From Mastigias papua (Eukaryota; Cnidaria; Scyphozoa; Rhizostomeae; Mastigiidae): 64,000 nt of DNA. The notes under the pieces were generated by a model. It was not told the DNA's origin. It did no database searches and worked only from the letters and a program-made list of their open reading frames with translations. A program made the position numbers and the translations under genes. This document shows positions 11,729 through 22,344 of the stretch, piece by piece (positions within the stretch are counted from its first letter, which is position 1; each line of letters begins with the position of its first letter). The stretch is from assembly GCA_964019165.1 (NCBI GenBank), contig OZ025269.1, forward strand, positions 5,793,379 through 5,857,378, written 5' to 3'.

Positions 11729-12291
11729 CGGAACCTTGTATACACGAGTCCGGGTTGGCTCCAACCCGGCGAAGAGGGTCAACACTTCTCGAGTCAAAGC
11801 TCTTCAACAGTTTACATGAACGCACTAGCCAACCCGGGTAAACCCTCTATGCGGGTGAACCCTCTCGAAAGTAGGGTTGAACCGGTGAGGTGGATTGACT
11901 TTTTGCTGAGTTTTTTCATGTAAACGCCAGTCAGATTAACTCGGGATCGTGTAAACGCTTCGAAGTAACCAACCCGTGGTCAATCATAGGTCAAACCACT
12001 AGCCAACCCGTGGTCAATCATAGGTCAAACCACTAGCCAACCCGTGGTCAATCATAGGTCAAACCACTACCCAACCCGTGGTCAATCATAGGTCAAACCA
12101 CTAGCCAACCCGTGGTCAATCATAGATCAAAAGTTTCAAAGTATAAGTTCAGCCACAAGCTGACCTGGGTTGGGTCAATATACTGCAACAGAAGCTACCC
12201 CTGGTTCGTGTAAACAATAAAAACTATCTGATGGTAGAACGAGCTGCCCAGGGTTGGCTTCCTTCCCGGGTTCGCGTAAACGGGGCCCGAC
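11729..12291 (+). mobile_element. MITE with PIF/Harbinger-like ends
   Basis: Imperfect inverted ends are visible: 'tacacgagtccgggttggct' on the left and, reverse-complemented, 'cgtttacgcgaacccggg' on the right. It has no coding capacity. It carries the 34-bp minisatellite at 11969-12131 and separates the Penelope nuclease remnant from the hammerhead-like motif downstream. The target duplication was not resolved. Confidence 0.55.
11969..12131 (+). repeat. 34-bp minisatellite, about 4.8 copies
   Basis: Near-perfect 34-bp units beginning 'ccaacccgtggtcaatcata'. Starts are spaced exactly 34 bp apart (11969, 12003 and onward). There are no spacers, so it is a tandem array and not a CRISPR. Confidence 0.93.
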
Positions 12292-12425
12292 TCTTTATAT
12301 AAACAATGCTGAATAGGTGCTAATTGGCCACTCTTGGGGCCAACTAGAGGCATTATTCCTCACATTACGTGTATCCGCATCTGGCAATATATTTCGGTTC
12401 ACCTTTCGGTCGTTATCCGACGTTT

Positions 12426-12466
12426 CATACTCTGACGAGCGTCGGACGAAAGCAGCTCTCAGTATG
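12426..12466 (+). ncRNA. Hammerhead ribozyme-like motif, copy 1 (best core)
   Basis: Layout of a type-I hammerhead: stem I strand CATACT (12426-12431), core CTGACGA (12432-12438), short stem II region GCGTCGGAC (12439-12447), core GAAA (12448-12451), a two-pair stem III with a 5-nt loop, cleavage triplet CTC (12458-12460), then AGTATG (12461-12466), a perfect six-pair partner of CATACT. Stem II has only its G-C closing pair, so activity is doubtful. Minimal hammerheads are known in Penelope-like elements, and this one lies downstream of a Penelope remnant in the same orientation. Function is inferred. Confidence 0.6.
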
Positions 12467-12825
12467 TCCAAAAATGTTTTAGCGTTTTCGAGCTGTAGTG
12501 AAGTGCTAAAGTACCAATAGACAATCACCTATTTACGCACCTAAGGCAAGTTCTTGACATTTCTAACCATCCAACACAAGAACTTCATTATTTGTCTGCT
12601 TGTCATCGTTTTCAATACAACCGTCAAAGTCTCATTGTCTTTAAGATCATCTGCGATGTCGTCGCCAGATACCGCTACAGTCTCAATCTCGTCCTCATTC
12701 CTCCTCTGTTTCAGTTTGTTTTATCCCTTCAGAGTTCCATACCTTCACTTTTCAATGCAGGTGTTTTGTCGCATCAATAACAATGCAAATAATAATAATA
12801 CGTTTATTTAATGTTGGCTATGAAG

Positions 12826-13040
12826 AAATAGTTGAAAAACTAATACAGACCAACTGATCTTGAAATCATTTAATGTGTCCAGGGCTTTACACACCGCCTC
12901 TAAACCTTCACTATGTGGAATATTAGGGTAATGGCCCACAACATCCTCTGTACATAACAAGGCATTGTCCAGAATTTCACCTAACTTAGCTAGCAACGAC
13001 AGAAAATGTTTATCTACATATGATACAGCCGCACAGGGAT
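12826..13040 (-). pseudogene. Penelope-like reverse transcriptase fragment
   Basis: The minus-strand frame contains LLAKLGEILDNALLCTEDVV then GHYPNIPHSEGLEAVCKALD. This matches the palm A region of Penelope-like reverse transcriptases (consensus type DVVGLYPSIPH.EGL). Only this short piece remains, in opposite orientation to the nuclease fragment at 11095-11728, so it comes from a second element. Confidence 0.75.
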
Positions 13041-13940
13041 CCCGTCCAATCTATAACTCTGTTTTTAAACTGTCTGTCATTTTGGACAGATTTTATCGAG
13101 TCACAGAGCGAATTTCAGAGCATGTTTCCTCTAAATGATAGTGAATTAAACCCGTATCTTACTGTTCTCGTAAGTGGCAGTTGGATGAAGATCATTAGGA
13201 CAGCTTTTAACAAACTGATTTGTTGTTCGGTACAATATGAAATAAGCCACGGTAATCTACCTATACAGGTGCATTCTGAGAAAAAATATTTGCTCCATGA
13301 ATACAACATTTGTATGTTCCGTACTATTGAACTGTACTACCTATCGCAAGTGCTTTTCACTCGCTAGCGCTCGCTGCTGGGAAAGTTAGTAAGAATAAGC
13401 CCCAATCTATGTATCCTTTTGCGATAGATTTATAACAAAATTGTTCGTACTCCCAAGAATAAAAGCTACAAAAAATAACGCCGCCGTTTGGTCCAAGATT
13501 TTAAAACGACGGGTCTTCTACCGCCACTTCAAGAAAATTAGCACCATTAACGGCTGGCGTAAAAAGGCCGATTAGGTAGCAAAAAGATGGTAATTAATTC
13601 ACCTTAAGCACACTGTCCAAAAGGTGGGATATTTAAAAGGTACGAAACTGGAAAAGAGGTAAACTACTTATCTACGGACTTAAGGCAAGTTTACTTATTC
13701 GCTAATTGTGAATTGAAGTTAGCTTAATGCTAGATTTGCGCATAACAATACTACAAATGGTCTACCTTCTAACCTGGTCATCGTTCAGTCAACTGGAAAT
13801 GTATCCAAGTGAGATTCGAACCATGCACACCTTGATAATGAAGAAAAGGCCACTGGCCAACCACGGGGTCAACTGGACGCAGTATGCATCATATCACGTG
13901 AATCTATTCGCATCTGGCTATATATTTCAGTTCACCTTTC
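13041..13940. other. Non-coding, nothing recognised
   Basis: A plus-strand open frame of 115 codons (13020-13367) has no recognisable motif and may be chance. An 'aataagcccc' fragment lies near 13396. Confidence 0.35.
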
Positions 13941-13958
13941 GCTCGTTATCCGACGTTT

Positions 13959-14000
13959 CATACTCTCACGAGTATCGGACGAAATAAGCATTTCAGTACT
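13959..14000 (+). ncRNA. Hammerhead-like motif, copy 2 (decayed)
   Basis: CATACT (13959-13964), then CTCACGA where CTGANGA is expected, so a core G is lost. Next come GTATCGGAC, an intact GAAA (13981-13984), TTC as cleavage triplet and AGTACT as a partial stem I partner. About 40 bp upstream it shares 'cgcatctggc.atatattt' with copy 1, so the repeat unit is longer than the ribozyme itself. Confidence 0.55.
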
Positions 14001-14170
14001 CCCACAGAATATTCCAGAATTTTCGAGCAATTAAAAAGAGCCATGCTAAACAGAGATGCAGGTAAATCCTTTGCAATTTTGACATACCCTATTAAAGAAG
14101 AATCATCCATAGATATGAATAAATCAGAAAAAATTATTTTCTAAAATTCCTTTCAACTATGGACCTAGAG

Positions 14171-14374
14171 CAGGGGTTTCAAACTCGGCCGTCAGCAGGA
14201 TAACATGTTGTGGCCCCCACCATGATAGAAAATATACTACTAGTGGAGCCCATAGGGAGTGGATCTTTGAAGGGTCACTCAACCAGTTATTATGCGGCCC
14301 ATCTTCATTCAGGCTCTGCCTCCATCAGTTATTATGCGGCCTTAGCGACCCCCAGATAGAGTTCGAGATCCCTG
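14171..14374 (+). mobile_element. hAT-type MITE with perfect 8-bp duplication
   Basis: 204 bp starting 'caggggtttcaaactcgg' and ending 'gagttcgagatccctg', imperfect inverted ends typical of hAT MITEs. The flanking 8-bp duplication ACCTAGAG is perfect (14163-14170 and 14375-14382). It has no coding capacity. Confidence 0.92.
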
Positions 14375-14413
14375 ACCTAGAGCAAAAACAATATGTAGAA
14401 AAGGTAATTTTGC

Positions 14414-14592
14414 TGTTGAGAGAATGAAAGATGTTTATTTTAACTATGATTGACACTTCAGCTATTCTTTTCATGCTTTTATAATTTTTACTCATCCTGT
14501 TGTCTGTTATTCTTTGACTTTACTGATGTTGTTTATGTTTATACTACTCGCCTTTTATCTCTCGTCTTAAGCTGCGCTACAGTATCTTATCA
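14414..14592 (+). repeat. copia 5' LTR
   Basis: 179 bp, about 90% similar to the 3' LTR by eye, with a small deletion near position 20 relative to it. Confidence 0.92.
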
Positions 14593-14606
14593 GGTTATGG
14601 GCCCAG
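14593..14606 (+). other. Primer binding site for initiator-tRNA half
   Basis: 'ggttatgggcccag' directly follows the LTR. It is complementary to the anticodon stem-loop of initiator methionine tRNA (CTGGGCCCATAACC), not to the tRNA 3' end. Drosophila copia is known to prime from an initiator-tRNA half molecule in this way. Confidence 0.85.
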
Positions 14607-14721
14607 GCCGAGAGATTTGGATGCTTTGATTTCGCGGTGTAAGGAACATTGTAAGTTCTGTTTTCCGTAAGGCTTCAGTGGGAGTTGTTATCGATAGGCC
14701 GCTCAAAGTTTTGATTATTGA

Positions 14722-15480
14722 ATGACATCTGATGAAATTACTGGATTGAAGGTGGAAAAGTTAAATGGTGACAAAACTATTATTGGAAATTCCAAATAAA
14801 GATGCATCTTATGGCAAAAGATGTGTGGGAGATTGTAACAGGCGATGAAACTTTGCCAGTCGATGCTTTTCCAGGTGAGAGAATAAAATTTAGAAGAGAG
14901 AAAATATCGCTCTTACTACCGTTTGATTGTCGGTTGTAACAGGCCTGCAAATTTAGGTAAGATCCGCTGTTACAGCAAAAGAGGCTTGGGAAGTCTTGAA
15001 AAACAATATGAAAGGAAATCGCTTTCCCAGAAGATTTATTACTGATGAGAATTGTATCCGCCCAAATGGATAAAGGGGCTAGCATGTTAGAGCACGTAAA
15101 CTACATCAGGACGCTATCTGAAAACCAACAAGCAGTGGGTGATCCCATCGCTGAAAAGGACTTGGTAATAATTTTAATTAGTAGTTTACCTGACAGCTAT
15201 AATTATTTAATAACTGCCCTAGAAACCATCGCAGAAGAACTACTTACATGGGAATATGTTCGCGATAGACTGGTGCATGAGAATCAGAAAATGCATTGAG
15301 GAAGAGCAGACAGCAAGACGAATGAGGCCTTGCTTACTGAAGGTATAAGTTATAAAGGAAATCGTAACACTAAGAAAGGAGTCTGTTATTACTGCCAAAA
15401 GGAAGGGCATTATCCATAGAACTGCTTCAAAAAGAAATCAGATCAGTGAAAGGGTGTAAACAAAAGTGCAAGGGAATCAG
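14722..15480 (+). pseudogene. copia gag remnant
   Basis: Several frames together give a copia capsid: LNGD...WKFQIKMHLMAKDVWEIV, then MDKGASMLEHVNYIRTLSEN and VIILISSLPDSYNYLITALE. A CCHC zinc knuckle follows (CYYCQKEGHYP*NC, 15383-15424). A stop codon lies inside the knuckle and frameshifts precede it, so the protein cannot be made. Confidence 0.85.
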
Positions 15481-17874
15481 CGAACCAAATAGAAGCTGTT
15501 GTTGATTCCAATCCGGAAATTGCAGCCGCTGAAATGCCACAACTGGCGTTGGCAACATCTAACGAGTCAATTAGAGTTGACGATAATTGGTGGATAGATT
15601 CTGGTGCAACGCAGCATATGACACCAGAAAAAGACAGAATGCAGAATTTCGTGGTATTTGGAACACCAAGAAAGGTTAAGTTGGCTGACAATAGCATTTT
15701 GAATTCATATGGAAAAGGGGATTTGAAAATGAAGGATAATGATGGCTCTGAGGAAATCAACTTACACCGTGCTGTACGTGCCGAAAATTAAGAGGAAGTT
15801 GCTGTCTTTGCCTACATTAACAGAGAAGGATGCAGAAGTTTATTTCGAAGAGAAATCATTCATAGTTATGTTGAATGGGGAAATGTATTATATTGGGCAC
15901 AAAGCTGGAAAGATGTCTAAATTAAATGTTGAACTGATACACGACCTAATTTTGCATCTATCAACCCAAACTGATGATTTGAACTTGTGGCATTATAGGC
16001 TTGGACACTTGGGGTACGACAATGTCAAGTTGCTGAACAATAAGTCAACGGTCGATGGTTTAAAGCTCAACCCCAAACAAGAGATAGACTGTGCATGTGA
16101 TGGATGTGTAATGGGAAAATTTAATCGTTTGCCCTTTCCGAAGAAAAGTAATCATGGAGCTGAGCACTTGCTAGGGATTGTTCATTCTGATGTATGCGGG
16201 TCCTTCAATGTCCAATCAATAGGAGGATCATAATATTTCGTCACTTTGATTTATGACTGTTCACGATACACGAAGGTCTTCATCATAAAGAACAAAGGAG
16301 AGGTTTTGGATAAGTTTAAAGAATTTATCAACTTGCCTGAAAACGTTACTAGAAGGCGTGTGTGAGTCTTATGATCTGACAACGGGGGTGAATATGGATC
16401 CAAAGGATTTATTGAATTTTGTAAGAGTCGTGAAATAAGGAAAGAAGTCACTGTACCATACACACCTCAACAAAATGGAGTGGCTGAAAGGATGAATTGC
16501 ACGATTATGGAGAGCGTTCGTTCTATGTTATACAAAGCCAGTTTGCCATTATCATTTTAAGCAGAAGCTATTGCAACTGCTGTCTTTTTACGAAACTGAA
16601 GTCCAACAATTTGTGCTGTCAAACTAAAGTGCAACAACCGAATGTCCAAAATGCAACACCTTTCGAATGTTATTACTCAAGGAAACCTGATGCTAGTGTC
16701 CTCAGAGTATTTGGATGTAAGGCTTACGTCCACATGCCGGAAGAAAAACGAAAGAACTTGGATAAGGAATCCGAAAAGCGCATATAAATTCGCATATAAA
16801 TTCGCATTTGGCTACCCGAATGACGCCAAGGGCTATAAATTCTATAACCATGCTACAAAGAAGATGTTACTGAGCCGTGATGCACTATTTATGGAGGATA
16901 GCTTTTATAAAGGATGGTCTGAAGATGCTAAAAAGGTGCAAAATCAGAAGTTGCTAGATGAAGGATTGCAGTTGATGAAAGATGTATACTTCAATGATGA
17001 GGAAATGGCAGCTGTTGATCAAGATGCACAGGTAGGTCATCAACGGAAGGCTGAAAACGTAAACTACCAACCAGAGGTTATTCCAAGGAGGTCTGGGCGT
17101 CGTGTTGTTGAATCGGATCACCTTGGTGCAATTACTGGAGATTGACGGAATTTTGCTTCAGTAGCAATTACAGACGATGAGCCAAAGGATATGAAAGAAG
17201 CTATGAACAGCAGCAAATGTAATCACTGGAAGGAAGCTACAGATAACGAGTATAAGTCATTGAAAGTGAACAAAACGTGGGATTTAGTCAAAATGCCAAA
17301 AGACAAGAACATTGCTACATGTAAATGGACGTTTAAGGTGAAACGCAAGGCAGATGGAAGTATAGATAGATACAGAGCTCGATTAGTAGCTCAGGGGTAC
17401 TCTCACAGGAACCTGGACAAGATTACGACGTCACCTGTGCCCCTATGGCAAGATTCAGTTCAATAAGATCTTTGCTTGCAAAAGCAGTCCAACTAAATTT
17501 AAAAGTTCATCAAATGGACGTAAGAACAGTGCTTTAAAGCGGGGATTTAGAGCACGAGATATACATGGGACAGCCTGAAGGATATGAAGATGACAAACAT
17601 CCAGATTTTGTATGCAGGTCGAGAAAAAGTCTGTATGGTTTAAAGCAATCGGCGCGTTGTTCGAATGTCAAGATGGATAGTTTCCTAGAGGTTTCTGGGT
17701 ACATTCAAAGCAATGCAGATCCATGCATGTATCAGAAATCAGAGAATAGAGATGGAAAGCAATGCTTGATGCTAATAGCACTATATGTCGATGATATTGT
17801 GTTAGCTACTAATGGTACCGAAATGTTGAACAAGGAAAAGAATCAACCGAAGAAAATATTGAAGATTGAAGATC
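15480..17874 (+). pseudogene. copia pol remnant: protease, integrase, reverse transcriptase
   Basis: In order: protease active site WWIDSGATQHMTPEK (about 15589); the GAG-pre-integrase region LNLWHYRLGHLGYDNVKLL; integrase residues HSDVCG (16183-16200), SDNGGEYGS (about 16377) and TPQQNGVAERMN; then the reverse transcriptase start ATCKWTFKVKRKADGSIDRY, MGQPEGYED, KSLYGLKQSA and the catalytic YVDD (17783-17794). Stops lie near 16232, 16560, 17463 and 17536, and frameshifts are frequent. The reading breaks at 17874, where a foreign segment is inserted. Confidence 0.9.
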
Positions 17875-18035
17875 CTTTAGTTTTATATAATATTGTAAAT
17901 AAGTTTAGGGTAGTAAATTTCTTTTGTTACTAGTATTAGAGCTTATTTTTATCTTTTAAACAGGTCAGGTTGAAAAACATATTTATGTATGAACCTTTAA
18001 CCTGTATAAATATTATAAAATGAATGAATGAATGA
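17875..18035 (+). mobile_element. LINE-like insertion with tetranucleotide tail
   Basis: 161 bp that splits the copia reading frame. It ends in an (aatg)n tail and is flanked by a 6-bp duplication AAGATC (17869-17874 and 18036-18041). Removing it restores the protein join KIED-GEMHYCLGM. The tail and duplication are typical of 5'-truncated LINE or SINE copies. The family was not recognised. Confidence 0.75.
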
Positions 18036-18075
18036 AAGATCAGGGAGAAATGCATTATTGCTTGGGTATGTGTAT

Positions 18076-18360
18076 GTCAAGGCGCTGGCATCGCTTGGCG
18101 CAGCGGAACAGCATGATTGGCGGGCTTTCTGTGCAAGCCTGGTTTGTGCTAACAAAATATATTAGCATCACTGATTAGCGTGACAGTTCTTACGGTCGTT
18201 TTTAATCTTCGGACGTTATATAGCAGATGTAGAGATGGAATAACAGTGATCAATCTTACAGTTCTAGCAACAGTTTTGCTTTCTTTGCCTACGCCATACA
18301 TTTTAGATAGGGGTATCGGTAGTCAAAGTCGCAACAGTGTACAAAGAAAGACAAAAGTAT
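18076..18360 (+). other. Second foreign segment in copia reverse transcriptase
   Basis: The copia frame stops making sense after HYCLGMCMS and resumes at MHLSQKVYLENILKRF (18368). The 285 bp between are GC-richer at the start ('ggcgctggcatcgcttggcg') and match nothing recognised. Boundaries are approximate, and no clean duplication was seen. Confidence 0.5.
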
Positions 18361-19150
18361 CAAAACTATGCATTTAAGTCAAAAAGTCTACCTTGAAAAC
18401 ATCCTGAAAAGATTCAACATGTCAAATTGCAAGCCAGTCTCAACACCCATAGAAGTTGCTAAGAAGTACAGGAAGTTGAAGGATGGAGAACAGACAGCTG
18501 ACTTGAGAGAATACCAGTCTATAATCGGATCTCCTATGTACGCAACTATTGCTACACGTCCAGATATATCCTTTTCAGAGGGCGTGTTGAGCCAATACAT
18601 GTCAAACCCAGGAGAAGAGCATTTCAGAGGAATAAAGAGAACTTTACGATATATAAGAGGAACAACTGACTTTGGTCTAGAGTTCAAAGCAGAAGACAAC
18701 ATGAAATAAATCTTCATGGACTGGGATGCGGACTGGGCAGGAGATGTAAGCACAAGAAAATCCACAACTGGATACCTGTTTCGGATAGGTAATGGAACAG
18801 TGTCATGGAAAACAGGAAGGCAATCAATAGTAGCGTTGTCTTCGACAGAAGCAGAATATGCTTCTTTAAGCTGTGCAGCTCAAGAAACTATCTGGATGAG
18901 AAATCTGCTAGAAAGCATTGGATTTCAGCAGCTGGAACCCACAATGATTAGTGAGGTTAATCAAGGAGCAATAGCGCTAGCAGGAAATCTGGGAAATCAT
19001 CCTAAGACCAAACACATAGGCATCAAATACCACTTCATCAGGGAAGCTGTAGAGAAGAATAAGGTACTACTTCAGTATTGTCCAACAAAAGAAATATTAG
19101 AACACATACTGACGGAAGCTTTGCCTAAAGAAAGTGTAATGAATTGTGGA
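18360..19150 (+). pseudogene. copia pol remnant: RT connection and RNase H
   Basis: Carries NCKPVSTPIEVAKKYRKL, YQSIIGSPMYATIATRPDIS and the RNase H segment DWAGDVSTRKSTTGYLFRI, VALSSTEAEYASLSCAAQE and HPKTKHIGIKYHFIREAVE. There is a stop after 18706 and the end is degenerate. Conserved STEAEY and KHI.I.YHFIRE motifs identify the family clearly. Confidence 0.9.
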
Positions 19151-19242
19151 GGCGCTTCCCCTCGTGAGACTCCCCCTAGGAATAGGGTTATAGGGCTGAG
19201 GGTTAAGGGCCTCACATTATTATCATTCATGTTTATAATTTA

Positions 19243-19512
19243 GCTAATTGAGCTCAGAGAGCAGAAGAAGTCTGGCGATCGATCGTCAGTTACGTTAATT
19301 TTATAAGATACGCAGAAAGGAAATTCTCTCGATACGAATATACTAATAGAAGAACTCTTAGGTGATCTACGAACAATCTAAAATTTATGGACATTCTTTC
19401 GAAAGAACAAAGAAGAAGATAGTGGAAAAGAAAGAAGGCTGATCAGAACTATCAAGACCAAGTATCTTTAATCGTTTTTTCTAATATATTTATTGAGCTC
19501 AATTAGCAATTA
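19243..19512 (+). mobile_element. Small inverted-repeat insertion in copia 3' region
   Basis: Ends are inverted copies: 'agctaattgagctca' at the left and 'tgagctcaattagc' at the right, about 270 bp apart, with no coding sequence between. The arrangement suggests a MITE. The target duplication is unclear. Confidence 0.45.
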
Positions 19513-19962
19513 TTCTTTGTTATTTGTAATTTGATTTCATTTGATTATATACAGTCCTCTTGCATTAGAACTTATATTTCGAACCCCGGTCACACGGGGT
19601 AATTTCTAACCTTGCGACCCTAAGGGGAAATACAGCAAGAATTTCCTCACCTAGGCCCGAACTGAATCTTAGCAAGGATATTTCTTACAGGAAGATTTGA
19701 GGAGTTAAGAGACTTAATCGGAGTTAGGTGCCGCTCATATGGAAAAGGGCTAGCCCTCTTTGCCGACATCTCACCTTCTAGTCTAACCTCTTATGACAAT
19801 AGTTTCCGTTTATATGAGAAGACGGCTAGCCCTCTTTGTCGAGATCTCGCTATTGAGCACCCGACATCTCGCCTATGAGGGCTGGAAATTTTCCATGTAA
19901 CGCAATCAAGAGGGCTGGCCTGCTTTGCGCACGCGTCAAATCAGACAGCATGCAAAGTAAAA

Positions 19963-20934
19963 ATGGCTGCCAGTACCGAACATACCAATTCAAAAACAAA
20001 GCAATTTCGCTGGACTACTGACATAGTGGATATTCTATTCACTTTCCATAAGTATAAAAGTATAATAGAATTCAAAAGTATAGATTTTGATGGCGATAGG
20101 CCAAAACAATACGCTTGGGTAAGAGAAGAAATGGTGAAAAGCTATCACGATGAAGGAAACACAGCTACGGAAATGTTTGGCCCTGTTGGTATTTCTGATC
20201 CAGTCAAACCAGCCATAGAGATGTATAAAGAAGCAAGAGAGAAGTATACGAAAGTCATCCAGAAGGAAAATGAGAGCATCAAAAAGGCTATGGGATAATT
20301 AAAGAATTCGCCAGTCATTCTCCCAGGCTGTGACGACCGGTAGCAAAAGTGGAACTGGCAAAATCGTTTTCAAACAATACAACAGGCTGGTGTATCTTTG
20401 GGTAGGGAGTGCATCGACTAGGCCTCTACCATTTGGTGTATATGGAGACACATTCAAAGACAGAGAATAATGCTTATGTGGGTGGTGAACCATTACAGTC
20501 AGAAGCAGATGAAGAAAACAATGATGAAATTGAAACTGGAGAGAAGGCAGAATCTGTAACTTCATCAAGGAAGAGAAAAAAGTGAAATTCAGATTCCTAG
20601 GCTCATTGATGGTAAGAGAAAGCACATGCAAAAAACTTTACCTGCAGTGTAACGGGTTCAGATATTGTTGAATGAAGCCAAGGAAGACACCCAACTACGA
20701 AAAGACCTAAGTGCATCATTGCGCCAATCAACAGAGGCATTTTCGAAGGCATTTGAAGGGATGAGCAACTCAATGATTCAAATAGGGGCTGGACTAGCAA
20801 AGTCTTTGGAAACTGTTGCTCATGCAATGATGGCACCTGTCAACCAGAACGTGTTCTACCAAAGCCCAAATAATGCAAGAAATCTGCAAGAAGAAGAAGG
20901 GGCAACATACGCCCACATATTTTACATAATTTAA
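19963..20934 (+). pseudogene. Harbinger Myb/SANT-like accessory protein, broken
   Basis: The first frame begins MAASTEHTNSKTKQFRWTTD and contains the trihelix-like segment IVDILFTFHKYKSIIEFKSI followed by PKQYAWVREEM. It stops at 20298. Similarity continues in other frames through SGTGKIVFKQYNRL and a C-terminal piece, LRKDLSASLRQSTEAFSKAF. In PIF/Harbinger elements this protein binds DNA and helps import the transposase; that is family knowledge. Stops and frameshifts make it a relic. Confidence 0.75.
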
Positions 20935-21040
20935 TGCAAATGAGCTTTTTTACACATATACACTTTTGGTTGTTTGTATCTAAGTTCACATATTTTTAGA
21001 TGTTTCCTTTTTCTGCAACAGTGTATACATGTAGTTCATT

Positions 21041-22344
21041 CTACCAGGTCATCTGGAAGGCTATCCCCTGTATATTGTAATAGGCAGTTTCTCGTAATTT
21101 CCCTTCCCCAGCATCACATGAATATACTGGATCAAGGAGATTCTTGCATTTTTCTTGATTTAGTTTGGCAATATCAATCTGTGCTGTCACTAGAGTTTCA
21201 TCAAGGAAACTGTTATTTTTCTCACAAAAGTTATGCAAAATGAAGCATGCATATACAACTACAGGTATAGATTCTAGTTTCAGATCCATCTTTCGTGTTG
21301 GGATAGACCATCTTGCTTTCAACCTTCCAAATGCACATTCTATAGGGTTTCTTACTGCACAGAGGTTATTAAAAATAACCTTTTCATTACTGCTACATGT
21401 TTCAAACTCCTTCATACAATATGGCACCAGTTGCTAGGCAGGATCTCGAACCAAGTAGTTAGGAATTTTAATGGAACTTGGTGTGACCTCTTGAAATGTT
21501 TCAGGCAATTCTTTGTCTTTGGGTTGTGAAAGAATTGAAGAGTTAGCAAACATTTTGGTATCATGGACGCTACCAGGCCATTCAACATCCATGATCTGAC
21601 CTCTGCAGTTACATACTGCCTGTACATTCAAAGAGTGATCTCCTTCGTAGTGAAAATAATCTTGTGGTTCTCTCATGGGACGTTTGATGGGTATATGTGT
21701 CCCATCAATACAGCCAAAAGCCTGTACCATACCAAATTTTGTTTCAAGTTCTGAAAATTTCTGTCTCATTTCTTGACTATCTCCCGGGAGTTTTAAATAC
21801 TTTGGCCCCAGATTTATCGCAATAGCTTTACAAACTTGTAAAATCACTGAAGATACTGTGCAGACAGCTATCCCAAACAAATTTGCCGTCATTTTTAATG
21901 ACCCAGTATCCTTTAAATAATGCAGTGTGATTGTTACTTTTTCACAGCACTTAAGGCTCTATATTTGGGACTACAGTTGTCAGGAGAAATGTACGGCACC
22001 AGCTCTTTCACAAGGTCATGAAACAATTATTTCGTCATTTAAAAATTCTTTTTCCGGTTTTCCTCAGGAACTATCCCTCCTATCATGTTGGACCACCACT
22101 CTTCAGTTTGCCCAGGTGACATCAAGTGTTTCCTCTTCTTTCGTACCAGCCTTCGTTGCTTTGCCAAATTAAGTTTTTTCAGTCGAAAGTTTTGCTTTCT
22201 TTGAAGGAAACTAATCAATGCATTATACTTGCTAATTTCATTTATTGTCCAAATAGGTAGTAGACAGTATTGCTGTAGCAAAAGCGTTGTAAAAATTGTG
22301 ATCGCCTGAGTCGTCGCGAGAAGTGCATCCTTGTTGTCCACCAT
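21041..22344 (-). pseudogene. Harbinger (HARBI1-like) DDE transposase, broken
   Basis: The start lies at 22344 (MVDNKDALLATTQAITIF), with the N-terminal helical region and PGQTEEWWSNMIGGIVPEEN. A damaged stretch follows (stops near 22030-22040 and a frameshift). The catalytic core then reads GCIDGTHIPI, the second aspartate in WPGSVHDTKMF, a TAG replacing tyrosine after VRDPA (near 21434), and the third acidic residue in RNPIECAFGRLKARW. Tail VVVYACFILHNFCEKNN. All three catalytic acids survive, but the frame does not. Confidence 0.87.

Noticed and set aside
11969..12131. CRISPR-like array of 34-bp direct repeats
   Set aside because: There are no spacers, the host is clearly eukaryotic, and the units are contiguous, so it is a minisatellite.
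13020..13367. 115-codon plus-strand open frame
   Set aside because: No motif or codon pattern supports it. It overlaps the end of a Penelope fragment on the other strand.
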